This document shows positions 34,701-42,663 of a stretch of 64,000 nucleotides of DNA, piece after piece. Source of the stretch: Bacteroidota bacterium (GTDB lineage Bacteria > Bacteroidota > Ignavibacteria > Kapaibacteriales > HRBIN21). A model generated the notes under the pieces. It did not search any database, was not told the DNA's origin, and was given only the letters and a program-made list of their open reading frames with translations. Made by a program: the position numbers and the translations under genes. Each line of letters opens with the position of its first letter. The stretch's first letter is position 1. The stretch is taken from NCBI GenBank assembly GCA_030550395.1, contig JAUQPL010000001.1:379795-443794 (forward strand). Reading direction: 5' to 3'.

Positions 34701-37447
34701 GTGAGCCCTACTCCCTCCTCCAGCCTCTGCCGTATGAGCGGACCATAACGGCTACTGGCTGGTTCGGGAGTTTCCTTAATAACAACATAGGGCTGCATAC
34801 CCAACACATCCGTCATCCAGGTGTAGTACGTGTCGCTTGTGTTTGAAAACCCATAGCCGAAGATGAGGAGTGCATGTTTACGCCACAATGCCGTCGGCGG
34901 TGCAGCTTCCCACGCTGCTATCTTCTCCAACACAGCTACAGCTTCGGAAGTATCCGCCGCTGGGATCCGACCGACAAAAAGCTCCGGAAGCCAATCCTCG
35001 CCTTCCAGCAAACCATACCAGTAATCGCTCGGTGGCACCCCGTAGGCAGGGACCAGATTGGGCTTGGGAAAGCCGAGAATACCTCGGGCATCCCAATTAG
35101 CAGAGCCGAACAATACAACTGCCTGGGGAGCCGGAGGTTGCCACCGAGCATATGCATACCGCAGGAAGTCTTTAATCGCCTGTGGTGTCAGACGACCGTA
35201 ACCGAACACCGTAGCGATATCCTGGACAGAGATAAGGCGAACCCGAACCCCACGCTTCTGTTCCCGCTCGGTGGCCCAACGCTGCGCCACAGACCAAAGA
35301 CGCGGATGGGCAATAACGACAACATCAGCCTGAGGCTTAGGCTGTGCCAATGAGCTGGGCTCTATGCGCTGTAGTGATGCTCTCTCCCACCGAATCTCGT
35401 CCTCTACCCACAGATGCGCCGTATCTCCAGGAGCTAACGCTAAAGCCACTTGGTAAGAATTCCCCGCAATAGGCAGACTCGCCAACAGATTTGCCCATTG
35501 CCCAGGTGCAGCTACTCGCTCTACTTTCGCTGAGGTGTCGCTTCGGCGCAGCGTCCATACCCACGCCCACCCCTCAGCTGCCCGGTCTGTTTGCTGTAAT
35601 CCCCACGAGCGCAAAAGCGCAAGAACCTCCGGAGATGGAGCCTCCACACTAACCCAGACAACCGGTGCTTCCGGAGCTATCTGCTGCAGTACTGATCGGA
35701 GTTCGGACGCATTCGCTGGCAACCACACCTGACCGATCTCAAATCGAGGAGGCTGCCACCAGAGAAGCAATATACCTGCTTCCCTCCGGTGGACAATTAG
35801 ATGATCACCGAGAAACACTTCAACCCATGGGGAACTCCCCGCACGCGCAGCAACGCGGAGCGCTTGCTCCTGCTCTCCCCGCAAGAATGCGATTCGCCCC
35901 CGCAACGTGTCAATAGCAGCGATGGTGGGCGAAGCAAAGCCATGCAGAACCAATTGCCCCCGCCTACTGCCGGCTGCTACAACTCCCTGCCACTTCCCTT
36001 CCACTGCGAACGGCTGCGGCCTCAAGACGAACTCAATTGCATCAATCCCTTGCTCGGCCACACCGCAAACGGCTGCTGTATCTACTGCAATCGCCTTCAC
36101 TCTCCATCGATTCCAGCCGGCAGACCATTGTCCCGGCTCTATGACTCCCTGCCATTCTAACGGTCCCCAGCCCTCACGGGAGAGCATCCCCAGCGTGTCG
36201 CCATTGACCAGACACCACCAACGGTGCTCCGGCGCACATGAAGGGATACTGTTCAGTGCAAAACCCGTAATACGAACTCTTACCGTGTCTAAAGCTGGCA
36301 AAAGCAACGAGTCACTCCACCCTCCCTCTGACGCGCGTACGTGCGCCCAATACCATCCCTCGCCTGGGGCTGCTTCTGTCCAATTCCGGAAAAAGCCTTC
36401 GTTAGCTCCGGAGACATATACTTTGTCCTGCTCCCAGTGGAAGGTCGTGGGGAGAATCTCCACGTCCGGCTCCGTACCCTCCGCCTCAGAAACCGGGATA
36501 AAACGGACCGGCGTCCCGCTGTCTTGCAGGACGAGGAAGAAAGCCTCCTCAGGGACTTGGGTATCCCACCATGTTGTATCCCCGGCAGCTCGGCGCCCGA
36601 AGAAGAGCAGAGTATCGGTATCGTCCAACACACCATTGCGATCACGCAAATACAAAGGGACAGGGTGCCCCGACCATAGAAGTTGTAAATGCTGGGAGGG
36701 TCGCCCTCGCCACTCTGGCATTGCTTGGAGAATGTCCCGCAGAGGCACTACCGCAATCCCGTCCCGTTTGGTTCCCAGACGCAAGACCGGACGGTCAATA
36801 GGAAACGGCACCTCCTGCCCCATCCGTGTATTCCCCACACGACGGAAAGCGAGGGCATGCTCGGGATTCAACAGAAGGTGAGCAAAAGGTGCCTCCAGCA
36901 ATGCCCATGACATTACCACCTCATCCCGACGTATGGGTGCGGGATACCGTATCCTCAGAGACACCTCTTCCCACAGACGCAAACGCTTGTGCTCAGGAGT
37001 ATACTCCCATGGATTCAGTTCCAGCAAGGCAATCGGTATCCCTCGCCAGATACCGAGAAAACTCATCCGAACCCCTGGCATAAGCGTCCCTGCGCGATTT
37101 TGCGTATTCCCTGAGCCCAACACCCCTCCTACCGTAGCGATCTCCACTGAAGCCCATTCCCGGATGTTCTGAACCTCCCACTGAAAGTCCGGAAGAGAGT
37201 CCGCCGAGGGTACTGCCACAAGCCACAGCATACGTTCAACAGCCGGTGCCGAAGAGTCCGGACCCATCACCGCTGCCGGTTCACCGAGCTGAGCAACAAA
37301 GCACCTTCGAGGAACCTCCCGCACCGACGCCCGATGGAAAACCACGCGAAGCTCCACCCCATCATCCCCCACCCAGCGCTGGATAGCAGCCTCTGCCTCC
37401 GTTATCACGAAGTAGACACCAACAGCAGCGAACACAAGTCGGCGCAT
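31754..37447 (-). CDS. PorU-like gingipain-fold (C25) protein with type IX sorting domain
   Basis: A very large exported protein of 1,897 residues. It has an N-terminal signal peptide and a beta-rich pro-region, then a C25 cysteine peptidase domain (about 720-1070) with PPSDYWYGLLEGEDWLPEL and GRIPAADTSEAV, the catalytic His in TIYFGHGAEANM (about 918) and the catalytic Cys in LMTLSCSMGNF (about 950). Several Ig-like domains follow. The last 90 residues are a type A sorting domain (LLRQYPNPTSGGMSLEF, GVPVSPGVYFWRLW). This matches PorU, the T9SS sortase that removes sorting domains and attaches cargo, though PorU proteins are usually shorter, near 1,100-1,300 residues. A secreted C25 protease is the alternative. 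Neighbouring GldL-like sequence supports the T9SS reading. Confidence 0.8.
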   Translation of the reverse strand: MRRLVFAAVGVYFVITEAEAAIQRWVGDDGVELRVVFHRASVREVPRRCFVAQLGEPAAVMGPDSSAPAVERMLWLVAVPSADSLPDFQWEVQNIREWASVEIATVGGVLGSGNTQNRAGTLMPGVRMSFLGIWRGIPIALLELNPWEYTPEHKRLRLWEEVSLRIRYPAPIRRDEVVMSWALLEAPFAHLLLNPEHALAFRRVGNTRMGQEVPFPIDRPVLRLGTKRDGIAVVPLRDILQAMPEWRGRPSQHLQLLWSGHPVPLYLRDRNGVLDDTDTLLFFGRRAAGDTTWWDTQVPEEAFFLVLQDSGTPVRFIPVSEAEGTEPDVEILPTTFHWEQDKVYVSGANEGFFRNWTEAAPGEGWYWAHVRASEGGWSDSLLLPALDTVRVRITGFALNSIPSCAPEHRWWCLVNGDTLGMLSREGWGPLEWQGVIEPGQWSAGWNRWRVKAIAVDTAAVCGVAEQGIDAIEFVLRPQPFAVEGKWQGVVAAGSRRGQLVLHGFASPTIAAIDTLRGRIAFLRGEQEQALRVAARAGSSPWVEVFLGDHLIVHRREAGILLLWWQPPRFEIGQVWLPANASELRSVLQQIAPEAPVVWVSVEAPSPEVLALLRSWGLQQTDRAAEGWAWVWTLRRSDTSAKVERVAAPGQWANLLASLPIAGNSYQVALALAPGDTAHLWVEDEIRWERASLQRIEPSSLAQPKPQADVVVIAHPRLWSVAQRWATEREQKRGVRVRLISVQDIATVFGYGRLTPQAIKDFLRYAYARWQPPAPQAVVLFGSANWDARGILGFPKPNLVPAYGVPPSDYWYGLLEGEDWLPELFVGRIPAADTSEAVAVLEKIAAWEAAPPTALWRKHALLIFGYGFSNTSDTYYTWMTDVLGMQPYVVIKETPEPASSRYGPLIRQRLEEGVGLTIYFGHGAEANMEVQGWEPNRLTNAQRQGLLMTLSCSMGNFAVPYTRSFNEQYVVSSQRGMVAALGMSGIGVDIVERTVQHYLFQTLVERKVRMLGPLYVAARLPLMPFATNDIYRATILQHTLLGDPLLTFPVDTVPELLFVSPTPLVHRGDRVPRAEFVEGDLVRVRVVVGNAGVVPQGLWRMRILHDGEGGPDTLWLLGDPVRVSSSWDTLLPPRWRGVGFHRLTLQLNPDSAIEEQAWDNNEVRLSYLVRSRGLLPLEPLPFWHVQAGRPRFRVLNPLGAADSFRYEAELWRGDERIAVSADSEWRFFEEAVDWQPAGAILRPGESYRLRIRAVRIGDALWTQWLEVPFWADTTPIRRWVQWQQKDSVEFAADGLRDMEVVRAEDGAFVVRIRQWQRSVELVSDPVRSRAVIQIDGQPLLEAEQEAGIGAAIVSVGEEPPRTFFYRTGRTGQVEEVRYFLSLVRDSVRVGQYLIWVLSGDGLWRFTSEQLDTLRSLLRRFYNASQVDSLVRSGIAFAFVAQRGGEKVLENFRRGDSLRVQAKLVHSMPQGRLLTPWIGPSRRLGKFILELRAPRQWVVTVYGRRSLEESGWDVVWDSRGDTVIDLSGEQYAYAQLQLEALYGTEGGEPPELRHILYTFEPQGEMALRWVSVSRMPVMSGDTLTVNVSVVNRSLRAGLHGVGLRVGVRSEVMEEEQGMWALPSPLGPEGDTLLALPLSTSTWAIQGMLWARGRAAGELYSFNNAAEMPYQLTVDTLPPTLQLWWHEGGRLVPLRSGMTISRQPELWLLLSDASSGPVRVPVLRLWIEGRLMDSTTAVQYRVYPSTELDALPAVLRQPGVRSALFCQPSRLPLGRVIVWATGEDAAGLRDTLQLELTVTDGLALRLLRQYPNPTSGGMSLEFAYDGYTIQELARVEIFSSLGQRLYAEEFPVTVGQNRWDWRGHTREGVPVSPGVYFWRLWLPRLSPTVGGIAGTVTIVP

Positions 37448-37469
37448 TTTATCCTTCCAAGCGAGCTCA

Positions 37470-37484
37470 GCAATAGCCTATTGC
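37470..37484. repeat. Perfect 7-1-7 palindrome between the GldL-like and PorU-like genes
   Basis: GCAATAG-C-CTATTGC is a perfect inverted repeat in the 56-bp gap, 22 bases before the PorU-like ATG. It has no following T-run, so it looks more like a protein-binding site or a leader hairpin than a terminator. Confidence 0.5.
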
Positions 37485-37503
37485 GAAAAGGTAGCACGCG
37501 CCT

Positions 37504-38826
37504 TTATCCCTTCCCCTCGTTCGCCCGGCTTTCAACCGCCTCCCGAATCCCGATGAGAATCTTTTGGCTGATCTCCTCTGCAACCATCCGCTTGACGCTA
37601 TCATCGGAGGTCAGGTACTCTGTAATCGCCTGCTCAACTCGCTTGCGAATTAACTCCGTCGTGCCACCTTCTAAAGCTTCCGCTAAGCGATGGATATCCC
37701 GAGACTGTTGCTCTAATGTCTCTAATTGCCCTCGAGCAGCATCTTCCATCTTCTTCAGCATCTTGTCGACCCGCTCCTCCGCCTCCGTATAGAAGAGCGT
37801 GAAAGCTAACAGTGTGAGCATGGAAAACTCCAGGAAGATTGCAAACAGAATCAGCGTCGGACGTGTAGCCGGGATGAACTTCAAGCCACGAATACCGATG
37901 GCAATAATCAACAATGCGGCACCACCATATGCCATACCGGTCACAGCATTGGAGTATTCCTCGGCAAAATGATGGCTCATGTACAAACGCAGTGCCTTGC
38001 CAATCCGGAAACGGTTCTGTCGCCATGCTTGAGCAGCACGAGCGTCCACAATTTCACGAGCGACAAAGTCAGAGAAATGCTCCCGAATCCGGTTATCCAA
38101 AATCTCCCGTCGGAAGCGCACTGGATCGGTTTCTGGCCCGAAAATGCCCTCAAACTTTAGCGGATACTTGGATGAGGCAGCCTGCTCTTCAGGCATTGTC
38201 CGCTCCCATACATGGGCGAAAACGCGGCGGATTGTTTCCCAATCCAGCACAGCAAGTTCCTCATCACGCATGACCAAGACGTTGATAACCTCTTCACTAA
38301 AGCCCGTCTGAATCCGCACTTTCGCCTTCGTTTCCTCAATTGCCTCCTCCACCTTTGCTGACATCAGTCCAACGGAAGGAGGCAGCAGGAGGGTCAAGAG
38401 AATGGCCACCAAAAAACCGATGTCCAACGATAGGATGACGAAACCAAAGGGTTCCAGGATAATCGGGTCTTCACCCAATTTCGGTGCCTTGACCAGCCAT
38501 TCTCCCGCCGCTTTCGTATAACCGTGCTCTTTCTCGTTGCGCGGCTTCCCGGTGAAGTCAAAAATGTACTCCCGGTTAATGTACTCTTTCCGCACCTCCA
38601 TACCCGCATACTTTTCCCCCTCAGCCGAAGGTGTTGCATAAACACCTCGGAAGTTGACCAATGCCTTCCCTGTGGTCGGTTTAAACTGCGAAACGAAGAA
38701 ATACTCTACAATCCGCGGCAGAAGAAGCGCATGGAACATCCATGTCGTTGCTACAAACAACGCCACGAAAAGCACATAGTGCAGTAACCCTGTATAGGTT
38801 TGTCGGGATTGCTTTTGGGGCACCAT
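37504..38826 (-). CDS. Four-helix membrane protein with GldL-like C-terminal region
   Basis: A 440-residue protein I cannot assign firmly. Start ATG 38826 is supported by a promoter just upstream; the ORF-track start at 38868 would sit at the transcription start. Predicted layout: helix 1 (14-37), an exported domain of about 90 residues, helix 2 (127-150), a cytoplasmic helical domain (150-295) and two close helices (296-314 and 324-347). A cytoplasmic coiled coil (350-440, ERVDKMLKKMEDAARGQLE) ends it. The last helix pair carries a buried Glu (ILFAIFLEFSMLTLLAF, Glu333) before the coiled coil. GldL, the proton-driven stator of the type IX motor, has two helices, an intramembrane Glu and a coiled coil in that order. 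The resemblance is my inference. Confidence 0.5.
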   Translation of the reverse strand: MVPQKQSRQTYTGLLHYVLFVALFVATTWMFHALLLPRIVEYFFVSQFKPTTGKALVNFRGVYATPSAEGEKYAGMEVRKEYINREYIFDFTGKPRNEKEHGYTKAAGEWLVKAPKLGEDPIILEPFGFVILSLDIGFLVAILLTLLLPPSVGLMSAKVEEAIEETKAKVRIQTGFSEEVINVLVMRDEELAVLDWETIRRVFAHVWERTMPEEQAASSKYPLKFEGIFGPETDPVRFRREILDNRIREHFSDFVAREIVDARAAQAWRQNRFRIGKALRLYMSHHFAEEYSNAVTGMAYGGAALLIIAIGIRGLKFIPATRPTLILFAIFLEFSMLTLLAFTLFYTEAEERVDKMLKKMEDAARGQLETLEQQSRDIHRLAEALEGGTTELIRKRVEQAITEYLTSDDSVKRMVAEEISQKILIGIREAVESRANEGKG

Positions 38827-38870
38827 CCTGGACGTCTCCGGTGTGAGACCAGTTATACCAACAAACACGC

Positions 38871-38899
38871 AATATAAAAGATTCTGCCGTCCCTGCCAA
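38871..38899 (-). promoter_or_regulatory. Candidate promoter for the GldL-like/PorU-like genes
   Basis: On the minus strand TTGGCA is followed after 17 bases by TATATT, a good sigma-70-type pair. Transcription would start about 38 bases before the ATG at 38826. TATATTG also roughly resembles the Bacteroidota -7 element. The region 38827-38973 is the divergent gap shared with the lysine aminotransferase gene. Confidence 0.45.
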
Positions 38900-38973
38900 G
38901 GGTTTTCGGGAACACGAACAAAACAACTCTTTCGTTGCCTTTTGCTGGTGAAACTACGGCAAGCGAATCCAGC

Positions 38974-40392
38974 ATGTCTAAGGTGACGGAATTACTCCCA
39001 CACCTTCTCTCACCTGATGCAGCGTCATATGAACCTCTATTTCCCGTTCGTCCCGAAGACACACCAACTGTCCTCCACACCTATCTTCCCAAAGGGGTAT
39101 TCCCCTTCTTTCTGCCCGACGTTGACCTTGTGGTCGACCTTGAACGCAGTGTCACCCCTACCATCGTAGATGCTCGCTCAGGAAAGGAGTACATTGACCT
39201 CTTCACCTGCTTTGCCTCCATGCCCCTAGGCTTCAACCACCCGAAGCTCCTGGAGCCCGGATTCCTCCGAACATTGCTCATCGCTGCTTTGAACAAGCCC
39301 TCCAACTCCGACATCCTTACAACGGTCTACGCCACCTTCGTCAAAACATTGTTTACCCTAGCAGCTCCACCAGCATTTCGTTATGCCTTCTTCATCGAGG
39401 GCGGGGCATTGGCGGTTGAAAATGCCCTCAAAGTTGCCTTCGACTGGAAAGTCCGCCAGAACTTCCGGAAAGGATATGCCTACGAACGAGGGCACCAAGT
39501 TATTCACTTCCGTTGTGCCTTTCACGGGCGCAGCGGTTATACGCTCTCTCTAACAAACACCGAACCCAATAAGACGATGTATTTCCCCAAGTTTCCCTGG
39601 CCTCGCATTCATAACCCAGCACTGCGCTTTCCTGTCACCGACCAGGTATTAGAACAGGTCATCCGGGAAGAACAGCAAGCAATTGAACAGATTAAGCAAG
39701 CCTTCCATGAGCATCGGGACGACATTGCTGCAATCATCATTGAACCTATCCAAGGAGAAGGAGGGGACAACCACTTCCGTGCTGAGTTCCTCCAAGCACT
39801 GCGCCAAATAGCCGACGAGAATGAAGCTTTACTCATCTTCGATGAGGTCCAAACCGGCGTTGGGCTAACTGGCACAATGTGGGTGCATGAGCAGCTCGGT
39901 GTCACTCCCGATATCCTCGTCTTCGGCAAAAAGATGCAAGTCTGCGGGCTCCTGGTCACAGAACGGGTAGATACCGAGCCAGAGAATGTATTCCACGTGC
40001 CCGGGCGAATCAACTCCACCTGGGGAGGGAACCTGGTAGACATGCTGCGTGCGACTCGGTATCTGGAAATCATCCACCAAGAGCGCTTGTTAGACCATGT
40101 CCGCCGCGTGGGTTCCTACCTGCAACATCGCCTCCACGAACTGCAGGCAGAGTTTCCTGAGCTTATCAGCAACGTCCGTGGTCGAGGACTCTTCTGCGCC
40201 TTTGACTTACCCAACGATACAGTCCGACAACTCTTCCGCCGCTATGTCTTCCAAAAAGGGGTACTTCTGCTACCCTGTGGTGAACGCTCTATCCGCTTCC
40301 GTCCACCGCTGACAATTTCCGAGGGGATTATCGACGAAGCCCTCGAGCGCATCCGGTCCGTCTTAGCGTCACTACGCCGTGAAATCTCGTAG
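38974..40392 (+). CDS. lat: L-lysine 6-aminotransferase
   Basis: PLP enzyme that moves the epsilon-amino group of lysine to 2-oxoglutarate, giving aminoadipate semialdehyde. I start at ATG 38974 (MSKVTELLPHLL), 472 residues; the ORF track uses a TTG 39 bases earlier. The sequence follows lysine 6-transaminase closely: FFIEGGALAVENALKVAFDW, AFHGRSGYTLSLTNT, IEPIQGEGGDNHFR, LLIFDEVQTGVGLTGTMW, the PLP lysine in DILVFGKKMQVCG, and RINSTWGGNLVDM. These details separate it from ornithine and GABA aminotransferases. Lysine breakdown fits the other amino-acid-degrading genes of the window. Its last 21 bases overlap the convergent phosphoesterase gene. Confidence 0.93.
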   Translation: MSKVTELLPHLLSPDAASYEPLFPVRPEDTPTVLHTYLPKGVFPFFLPDVDLVVDLERSVTPTIVDARSGKEYIDLFTCFASMPLGFNHPKLLEPGFLRTLLIAALNKPSNSDILTTVYATFVKTLFTLAAPPAFRYAFFIEGGALAVENALKVAFDWKVRQNFRKGYAYERGHQVIHFRCAFHGRSGYTLSLTNTEPNKTMYFPKFPWPRIHNPALRFPVTDQVLEQVIREEQQAIEQIKQAFHEHRDDIAAIIIEPIQGEGGDNHFRAEFLQALRQIADENEALLIFDEVQTGVGLTGTMWVHEQLGVTPDILVFGKKMQVCGLLVTERVDTEPENVFHVPGRINSTWGGNLVDMLRATRYLEIIHQERLLDHVRRVGSYLQHRLHELQAEFPELISNVRGRGLFCAFDLPNDTVRQLFRRYVFQKGVLLLPCGERSIRFRPPLTISEGIIDEALERIRSVLASLRREIS

Positions 40393-41391
40393 GTACACCA
40401 CGGCCCGCTCTAATAACCGATGGCACACCTCCTGTACATTCCCCTCTGGTAGGTGGGCTCCCGCGGCATACTCATGTCCCCCGCCTCCGAATTCGGCAGC
40501 GAACCGATGCACAGGAATTCCCTGCCGAGAACGGAATGAAATCTTAATCCCCCTCTCCAAGGGCAGTTCAACGACCAACAATCCAATTTGCACTCCACGC
40601 ACGGAGAGCGTATAGTGTGCAAACCCTTCAATGTCCTCCTCTAATGCCCCTGTCCGCAGGAAAGACTCCCGAGGAACAACCAGCAAACAAACCCGTCCCC
40701 CATGGTATAGCTCCATGTTCGCTAACACCTCCCCTAACAGATGCATCCGAGACAAGGACCATGATTGGAAAAGCTGCTCGTGAACCCAGGGAACCTCTAC
40801 CCCTAACTCTACCAGCTCTGCGGCTATCCTATGGACGTGGGCTGAGGTGTTGGAGTAGGAAAAACTGCCTGTATCCGTTGCAATCGCTGTGTACAGACAG
40901 AGCGCGATCTCCGGCGTGCGGTAGGGGCCTCCCATAAACTGCAACAGCTTCCAGACCACCTCCCCTGTGGCGCTTGCATGAGCATCGACAACATAGACAT
41001 CTGCAAAGGGCTGCGGCTCTAAGTGGTGGTCAATAATAACTTTCGGGGCCGCTGCATACTCAACGCTTTCAGCAACTCTTCCTAAACGCCGAAGCTCGCC
41101 GGTATCAACAACAACGATGACATCAGCTGCAGCAACCTGCCAGGCATGTTCTTCCGAGCGATAGGACATGATGTCTTCCGCACCCGGAAGGAAGCGTAAA
41201 GGTCCTGGTACCGGACTATGCAAAAAGCAGACAGCCCCCTTACCCAGAGAACGCAAATAGTGCTGGAGGGCTAACGCGGAACCAATTCCATCTCCATCGG
41301 GATGGACGTGCGTTGTAATCACTACCGATTGGCTCCGACAAAGCAGCTCCTGGGCTTGGAGGAAAGCAGAAGTAAGGTCACGCTGCTCCAC
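40372..41391 (-). CDS. nrnA: DHH-family phosphoesterase (NrnA-type oligoribonuclease / pAp phosphatase)
   Basis: A 339-residue DHH/DHHA1 phosphoesterase of the NrnA type, which degrades very short RNAs and in several species dephosphorylates 3'-phosphoadenosine 5'-phosphate. Metal-binding motifs are THVHPDGDGIGSALAL, VVVDTGE, the name-giving IIDHHLEP, and IATDTGSFSYSNTS. The C-terminal DHHA1 domain has GGGHEYAAGA. I start at GTG 41391, one base after the stop of the upstream gene and preceded by GGAGG. The ORF track's 41478 lies inside that gene. Translational coupling with the metallophosphoesterase is likely. Confidence 0.88.
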   Translation of the reverse strand: MEQRDLTSAFLQAQELLCRSQSVVITTHVHPDGDGIGSALALQHYLRSLGKGAVCFLHSPVPGPLRFLPGAEDIMSYRSEEHAWQVAAADVIVVVDTGELRRLGRVAESVEYAAAPKVIIDHHLEPQPFADVYVVDAHASATGEVVWKLLQFMGGPYRTPEIALCLYTAIATDTGSFSYSNTSAHVHRIAAELVELGVEVPWVHEQLFQSWSLSRMHLLGEVLANMELYHGGRVCLLVVPRESFLRTGALEEDIEGFAHYTLSVRGVQIGLLVVELPLERGIKISFRSRQGIPVHRFAAEFGGGGHEYAAGAHLPEGNVQEVCHRLLERAVVYLRDFTA

Positions 41392-41392
41392 C

Positions 41393-42613
41393 CTATGCTT
41401 CCTCCACTGCTGGAACAAGACGGATATGCGTAATTTCTGGCGGGGCATTCCACCGAATCGGGATTCCCACCGTACCAATCCCCCGCGTCACGTACATCCA
41501 CCGACGACTCACCAGTGTAGACCAGTACGTACCCGCCACGTAGGGAGATACTATCCCCGCCGGGGACAAACTGAGAGAGCCTATCTCTGCCACTACAATC
41601 TGTCCCCCATGGGTATGCCCAGCAATCACAGCATCGGCACCCAGTAGTACCAATGGTTCGAAATAGTACGGCCGATGGCACAGCACAATCCGAGGTGATC
41701 CCATCCCCTGAACCTGACGCTCCCACACCGAGAGAACTCCATCCAGATCGCGACCTCGCTCAACATACTCCGGCAACGACCGAGCATAGAAATCATCAAG
41801 ACCAGCAAGGGTAACCGTTGCGCCGTTACGTCCAATAGAGACCGCCTCATTCCGCAGGAACCGAATTCCAGCCTGCTCCAGCTCATAACAGACGCGCTCA
41901 ACGTCCCCGCCGAAGTAATCGTGGTTGCCCGTGACGGCAAAGACCCCTAACGGGGCTTTCAGGCCCGCAAGAGCCTCACTACAGGGATAAATCTCCGCCG
42001 TGCGGTTAATAATGAAATCCCCTGGCAAAACGATGACGTCGCAGCCAAGCTCCTCCAACTCACGCCGAAAGCGCTCTATCTGCGAACGCTGCATGAAGGG
42101 TCCAGAGTGAATATCGCTGAGCACTCCAATGGTCAGCCCCTCCAGCTCTGGGGCTAAACCAACAACAGGCAGTTCTACAAACTCTACATGCCTCCTCCGC
42201 TGAGTGGTCGCCAAAAGCTGCGTTGATGCTACCAAACTGATCCCACTAAGGACAGCATACCGTATGAACTGCCGACGCTGCTGCTCTACAGAAGAAAACC
42301 CCGACACCGAAGCACTCTTTCTCCGATTCCGGAACATCCCTTCCAGACCCACCCCTATACTGACGAATGCCCCTACTAATGCCCACACCCAAGCACCATA
42401 CCACACAAGCCTTGGCAATTCCATTGGCACCGCCTTATACAGCAGGAGCCAATACACAAAGGGCAGTTGCACAGTCACGCCACCCAAGAAGAGAGCCCCA
42501 CGTTGCCACCCCTTCACGCAGCGCCACAGCCGAACCCAACCGGGTAACTGGAGAAAGAGCAGGAACAGAATCCCTGCAATCGCAATCCCTATGGCAACCC
42601 CTCCATTCGGCAT
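41393..42613 (-). CDS. Membrane-anchored calcineurin-like metallophosphoesterase (YkuE/YaeI type)
   Basis: A 406-residue protein. Three hydrophobic helices open it (IAIAGILFLLFLQLPGWV, GGVTVQLPFVYWLLLY, VWALVGAFVSIGVGL). A second hydrophobic stretch follows a twin-arginine-like RRQFIRYAVLSGISLVAS. The catalytic domain (about 160-400) has the metal-site motifs GVLSDIHSGPF, VLPGDFII, VTGNHDYFGGD, LCHRPYY and AGHTHGGQI. Relatives such as YkuE and YaeI/LpxG act on the outer face of the membrane or on lipid substrates; the substrate here is unknown. It shares an operon with nrnA downstream. Confidence 0.87.
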   Translation of the reverse strand: MPNGGVAIGIAIAGILFLLFLQLPGWVRLWRCVKGWQRGALFLGGVTVQLPFVYWLLLYKAVPMELPRLVWYGAWVWALVGAFVSIGVGLEGMFRNRRKSASVSGFSSVEQQRRQFIRYAVLSGISLVASTQLLATTQRRRHVEFVELPVVGLAPELEGLTIGVLSDIHSGPFMQRSQIERFRRELEELGCDVIVLPGDFIINRTAEIYPCSEALAGLKAPLGVFAVTGNHDYFGGDVERVCYELEQAGIRFLRNEAVSIGRNGATVTLAGLDDFYARSLPEYVERGRDLDGVLSVWERQVQGMGSPRIVLCHRPYYFEPLVLLGADAVIAGHTHGGQIVVAEIGSLSLSPAGIVSPYVAGTYWSTLVSRRWMYVTRGIGTVGIPIRWNAPPEITHIRLVPAVEEA

Positions 42614-42663
42614 GAGTAGCTCCTTCGGTTAAGGCACCAAAGACGAACAAGGTTCCCACAAAT

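Noticed and set aside
35907-36881. 324-aa plus-strand ORF inside the PorU-like gene
   Set aside because: It is antisense to the PorU-like frame and has a low-complexity Ser/Pro/Arg translation typical of a shadow.
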